From Ohtaekwangia kribbensis (GTDB taxonomy: Bacteria; Bacteroidota; Bacteroidia; Cytophagales; Cyclobacteriaceae): a stretch of DNA of 64,000 nucleotides. The translations under genes and the position numbers were made by a program. Of the stretch, positions 61,203 through 64,000 are shown piece by piece (the first letter of the stretch is position 1; each line of letters starts with the position of its first letter). Under the pieces are notes generated by a model, which made no database searches, was not told the origin of the DNA, and saw nothing but the letters and a program-made list of their open reading frames with translations. The stretch covers positions 62,001 through 126,000 of the forward strand of contig NZ_JBHTKA010000008.1 of NCBI RefSeq assembly GCF_042676245.1. Reading direction: 5' to 3'.

Positions 61203-61773
61203 TCATTCTTTATCACGACTTGTTCGAAAACCAATCGGGCGCTGATACTTCACTGCAGGTTCCAAAAGTTCTTTAATGACATCGTAAATGTTTCGGATAT
61301 CCTCATTCTGCTGCAGGTCAGATGCTTCAAGTTTTTCAATTTTTGTTAGCAGGTCGTGATACGAGTTGATCCTCTGGCGCATCTTTACAAATACACGGCA
61401 TGATCTGAATATTTACATCTACAGCACGTTACTCTTCAGCACAGACGAAAGCATGGGCAACAACCTGCTCGGTAAATGCCATGGGCAAATACTTGGTATG
61501 CTTGCCTCTTTTGATTGTGAATGCTCAACATCGAGTTCATGATCGTTTAAGGCCGCAAATTGTGACCTTAAAGAATTCCATTCTTCTGAAGACAACTCGA
61601 ACATAAAATCATGTGGGAACCGATCTGCGTTCCTTTTTACGGCTTGCTTCAACGCTTTTGTGGGAACTCTACACAACTCTGCCAGATCAGCATCCAAGTA
61701 AAATTTTCTGATCTCGTACAACATAAATTTTGCGAAAGATCTGCTCTTCCGGGCGTAAAACGGTTTTGCTCAT
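61203..61773 (-). pseudogene. Frameshifted ORF6N-domain (phage regulator-like) gene
   Basis: An ORF6N/KilA-type gene broken by several frameshifts. In order on the minus strand: ATG 61773 begins MSKTVLRPEEQIFRKIYVVRDQKI, an extra G moves the frame to ADLAELCRVPTKALKQAVKRN and RFPHDFMFELSSEEWNSLRSQF; another shift is needed to reach RGKHTKYLPMAFTEQVV, a third for MLSSVLKSN, a fourth for VDVNIQIM and a fifth for RVFVKMRQRINSYHDLLTKIEKLE, ending with the TGA at 61205-61203. Joined, these pieces reconstruct a full ORF6N protein. Such genes are carried by prophages and mobile islands, so this is a decaying remnant. Confidence 0.85.
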
Positions 61774-61828
61774 AACGAAATAACTTTAGCTATACTCTAA
61801 TCGTGTAGGCTTTACCATACCTATTTGA

Positions 61829-61836
61829 TAGATTTG
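61829..61836 (+). promoter_or_regulatory. Candidate -7 box (TAGATTTG) for the ornithine aminotransferase gene
   Basis: Exact TAnnTTTG match 23 bp before the ATG at 61860. The -33 region is weak. Confidence 0.45.
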
Positions 61837-61859
61837 CAATAATACAAATTCTAAGTTCT

Positions 61860-63098
61860 ATGATCGAAACAATTAACTCCAGCCAGCAGGCAATTCTATT
61901 GGAAGACAAGTATGGTGCGCATAATTATCACCCGCTTCCCGTAGTGTTATGCAAAGGCGAAGGAGTGTTTGTTTGGGATGTTGAAGGAAAACGTTACTAC
62001 GATTTTCTTTCCGCATACAGTGCCGTTAACCAGGGCCACTGCCACCCGCGCATCATCAATGCTTTAATAAACCAGGCAAAAGAACTTACGCTTACATCGC
62101 GCGCTTTCTATAATGATAAACTTGGTGTTGCCGAGAAGTATATCTGCGAAACCTTCGGGTATCAGAAAGCATTGTTCATGAACAGCGGTGCCGAAGCCAA
62201 TGAAAGTGCCATCAAACTCGCACGCAAGTGGGGCTATACAAAAAAAGGTATACCGGATAATGAAGCGGTAATTATAGCCGTAAAGAAAAATTTTCATGGC
62301 CGTACTACAACTATTATATCGGCCTCTACGGATCCTGATTCACGCAAAGGTTTCGGACCTTTTATGCCCGGCTTTGAAGTAGTGGCATACGATGATGTTG
62401 ATGCCTTGGCAAAAGCACTTGCCAATCCGAATGTATGTGCGCTCTGGATCGAACCCATACAAGGTGAAGCCGGAGTATATTTACCAGCTGACGGTTATCT
62501 GAAAGCAGCTGAACAACTTTGTCGCAAGCACAATGTTTTGTTAATGATGGACGAAATACAAACCGGTATAGCTCGTACCGGTAAATTACTCGCTTCCGAT
62601 TATGAAAATGTTCGTCCTGATCTGTTGATACTCGGCAAAGCTTTATCAGGTGGTACAATGCCTGTATCGTGTGTACTGGCGGATGATGACATCATGCTCG
62701 TGATCAAACCAGGCGAGCACGGTTCTACCTTCGGTGGCAATCCATTGGCCGCAGCGGTATGTATAGAGGCTTTGCAGGTAGTAAAAGACGAGAACCTTGC
62801 AGACAACGCCATGAAGCTCGGTATAGTTTTCCGCGAGCGCATGCTGGCGCTTCAAAAGAAAACAGATCTCATCACGTTAGTACGCGGTAAAGGTCTACTC
62901 AATGCAATTGTTATTAACGACTCACCAGAAAGTAAAACTGCCTGGAATATATGTGTGGACTTTATGAAGAATGGTTTACTGGCTAAACCTACACATGGTA
63001 ATATTATTCGCCTGGCACCTCCGTTGGTTATTACGGAAGAACAGGTGCATGAGTGTTGTGATATTATTGAAAAGAGTATGCTGAGTTTTAAGAGGTAA
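61860..63098 (+). CDS. rocD: Ornithine--oxo-acid aminotransferase
   Basis: PLP enzyme of 412 residues converting ornithine and 2-oxoglutarate to glutamate-5-semialdehyde and glutamate. Diagnostic stretches: EDKYGAHNYHPLPVVL and VWDVEGKRYYDFLSAYSAVNQGHCHP at the N-terminus (the ornithine-type YGAHNYHPL), NSGAEANESAIKLARKW, FHGRTTTIISAS, EPIQGEAGVYLP, DEIQTGIARTGK and the PLP lysine Lys260 in LILGKALSGG. STFGGNPLAAAV completes the site. Links arginine/ornithine catabolism with proline. Monocistronic, ended by the hairpin at 63127. Confidence 0.97.
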   Translation: MIETINSSQQAILLEDKYGAHNYHPLPVVLCKGEGVFVWDVEGKRYYDFLSAYSAVNQGHCHPRIINALINQAKELTLTSRAFYNDKLGVAEKYICETFGYQKALFMNSGAEANESAIKLARKWGYTKKGIPDNEAVIIAVKKNFHGRTTTIISASTDPDSRKGFGPFMPGFEVVAYDDVDALAKALANPNVCALWIEPIQGEAGVYLPADGYLKAAEQLCRKHNVLLMMDEIQTGIARTGKLLASDYENVRPDLLILGKALSGGTMPVSCVLADDDIMLVIKPGEHGSTFGGNPLAAAVCIEALQVVKDENLADNAMKLGIVFRERMLALQKKTDLITLVRGKGLLNAIVINDSPESKTAWNICVDFMKNGLLAKPTHGNIIRLAPPLVITEEQVHECCDIIEKSMLSFKR

Positions 63099-63126
63099 GA
63101 AGTAAATACAAAATATACTATATACA

Positions 63127-63167
63127 CAAAGGGCTTCTCATGGATTATGAGAAGCCCTTTGTTTTTT
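63127..63167 (+). terminator. Terminator after rocD
   Basis: Perfect 15-bp stem (63127-63141 with 63147-63161), five-base loop, then six T. It lies 28 bp after the stop and 14 bp before the stop of the convergent rRNA methyltransferase gene. Confidence 0.95.
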
Positions 63168-63180
63168 AGCTGGTATATAA

Positions 63181-63921
63181 TTATACTTTTATCTTCTGGC
63201 GGACTACTTCGTAGATGGCTACGCCTGCGGCTACGGATACGTTGAGGGAGCCGATCCTTCCTTTCATGGGGATCTTGGCGAGTTCATCGGCTTCGCGAAG
63301 TAATGGATCGGAGATGCCATCTTCTTCGGAGCCCATGATCAATGCTATAGGTCCGGTGAGATTTACTTCATACAGATCTTTACTCGCTTTTTCTGTACAT
63401 GCTACTACACGTATACCATTGTCGCGAAGCAGTTGCAACGTCTTCTTTAAATCTCTTTCACGGCACACGGGTAAATGGTTCAGCGCACCGGCTGATGTCT
63501 TCATGGCATCGCTGGTGATGGGAGCATTTCCTTTTTCGCCTATAACAATTCCGTCCAGCCCGGCACATTCGGCAGTACGTGCAATCGCTCCAAAATTTCG
63601 TACGTCTGTTATACGATCAAGCAAAAGAAAAAACGGCTCACGCCCTTCACTGTAAGCGCGATCAATCAAATTATCCAGCGAAGCAAAAGATACTGCTGCC
63701 AAGAGGCATATAACTCCCTGGTGATTTTTGGATGACATGCGCTTCAGTTTTTCCAACGGCACAAACGTGAAGGGCACGTTTCGGCTGCGCGCAGTAGTAA
63801 TAAGCTCTTTGATAAGATCGTTACTGAGTCCCGACTGGATCATAATTTTTTCAATCTCTTTTCCGGCAGCAATTGCTTCCATTACTGCACGGGTACCGTA
63901 GATCATATCTGATTTTTCCAT
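63181..63921 (-). CDS. rlmB: 23S rRNA 2'-O-methyltransferase, TrmH/SpoU family (RlmB-like)
   Basis: SPOUT methyltransferase of 246 residues that methylates the 2'-OH of a guanosine in 23S rRNA. The N-terminal substrate-binding domain (about 5-75: YGTRAVMEAIAAGKEIEKI) is followed by the knotted catalytic domain with LDRITDVRNFGAIARTAECAG (motif 1 with Arg), LIMGSEEDGISDPLL (motif 2) and IPMKGRIGSLNVSVAAGVAIYE (motif 3 forming the AdoMet knot). The order and residues fit RlmB rather than TrmH of tRNA, but this is by resemblance. Its start lies near the right edge of the window. Confidence 0.95.
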   Translation of the reverse strand: MEKSDMIYGTRAVMEAIAAGKEIEKIMIQSGLSNDLIKELITTARSRNVPFTFVPLEKLKRMSSKNHQGVICLLAAVSFASLDNLIDRAYSEGREPFFLLLDRITDVRNFGAIARTAECAGLDGIVIGEKGNAPITSDAMKTSAGALNHLPVCRERDLKKTLQLLRDNGIRVVACTEKASKDLYEVNLTGPIALIMGSEEDGISDPLLREADELAKIPMKGRIGSLNVSVAAGVAIYEVVRQKIKV

Positions 63922-64000
63922 CGCAAGATGTTCGTGTTAAAGTATTTCAGCGTTACACAAGCCGTGTAACAGCGCGGCAAATTCCGCATTCTATTCCAGT

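Overview
The window looks like chromosomal DNA from a free-living member of the Bacteroidota, probably a Cytophagales-type genome (phylum fairly certain, family a guess). The grounds are four TonB-dependent receptors with N-terminal carboxypeptidase-regulatory-like domains, the Bacteroidota-restricted families GLPGLI, DUF4249 and DUF4270, LytS/LytTR regulator pairs, intermediate GC content, and several upstream boxes matching the phylum's TAnnTTTG -7 consensus. I saw no rRNA, tRNA, CRISPR array, prophage or intact insertion sequence. TATA tetramers are unusually frequent throughout, in genes and between them.

Layout. 1-2454: a divergent-free efflux operon on the minus strand (TetR regulator, TolC-type channel, HlyD/EmrA-type adaptor cut by the window edge) with two overlapping palindromic operators before the regulator. 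2616-12670: an outer-membrane receptor and its GLPGLI partner, then two complete histidine kinase/response regulator pairs that converge on each other, a YceI protein and a beta-propeller protein. 12992-20261: a LytTR/LytS pair, a kelch lipoprotein with a DUF4270 lipoprotein, a FadL-like barrel, a DUF985 cupin and a small carboxypeptidase-regulatory-like protein. 20284-24682: an RBBP9-like hydrolase with an NTF2-like protein, then a TonB receptor/DUF4249 pair separated only by a 7-bp tandem repeat. 24869-28939: a TPR histidine kinase, a YugP-type metallopeptidase and an acyl-CoA dehydrogenase.

29000-36543 is the most unusual locus. A SusC-like receptor whose own plug domain is badly degraded is translationally coupled (TGATG overlap) to a 1548-residue alpha-2-macroglobulin-like protein that carries a complete SusC-type TonB plug in its middle, close to where the bait region lies in alpha-2-macroglobulins. 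The two proteins look like complementary parts of one envelope machine.

36682-47849 is mixed housekeeping: KptA RNA phosphotransferase, two overlapping unknown genes, a small HTH protein, an M20 amidohydrolase, a Rieske protein, a metallo-beta-lactamase-fold hydrolase, another TonB receptor and a MATE transporter. 48023-55230 gathers envelope and stress-type genes (YihY/BrkB, DUF4142-like lipoprotein, ferritin-like bundle protein, AI-2E-type permease, beta-barrel protein, a DUF1328 miniprotein and CsbD). 55294-55678 holds a strongly folded hairpin and a 26-codon membrane peptide with its own terminator. 55703-64000 carries a gapN-type dehydrogenase with deoC, a double-thioredoxin protein, rmuC, an ORF6N pseudogene broken by several frameshifts, ornithine aminotransferase and the TrmH/RlmB rRNA methyltransferase.

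Limits: all assignments come from reading the sequence and recalled family motifs; no database search or folding program was run, and positions of domains are approximate.
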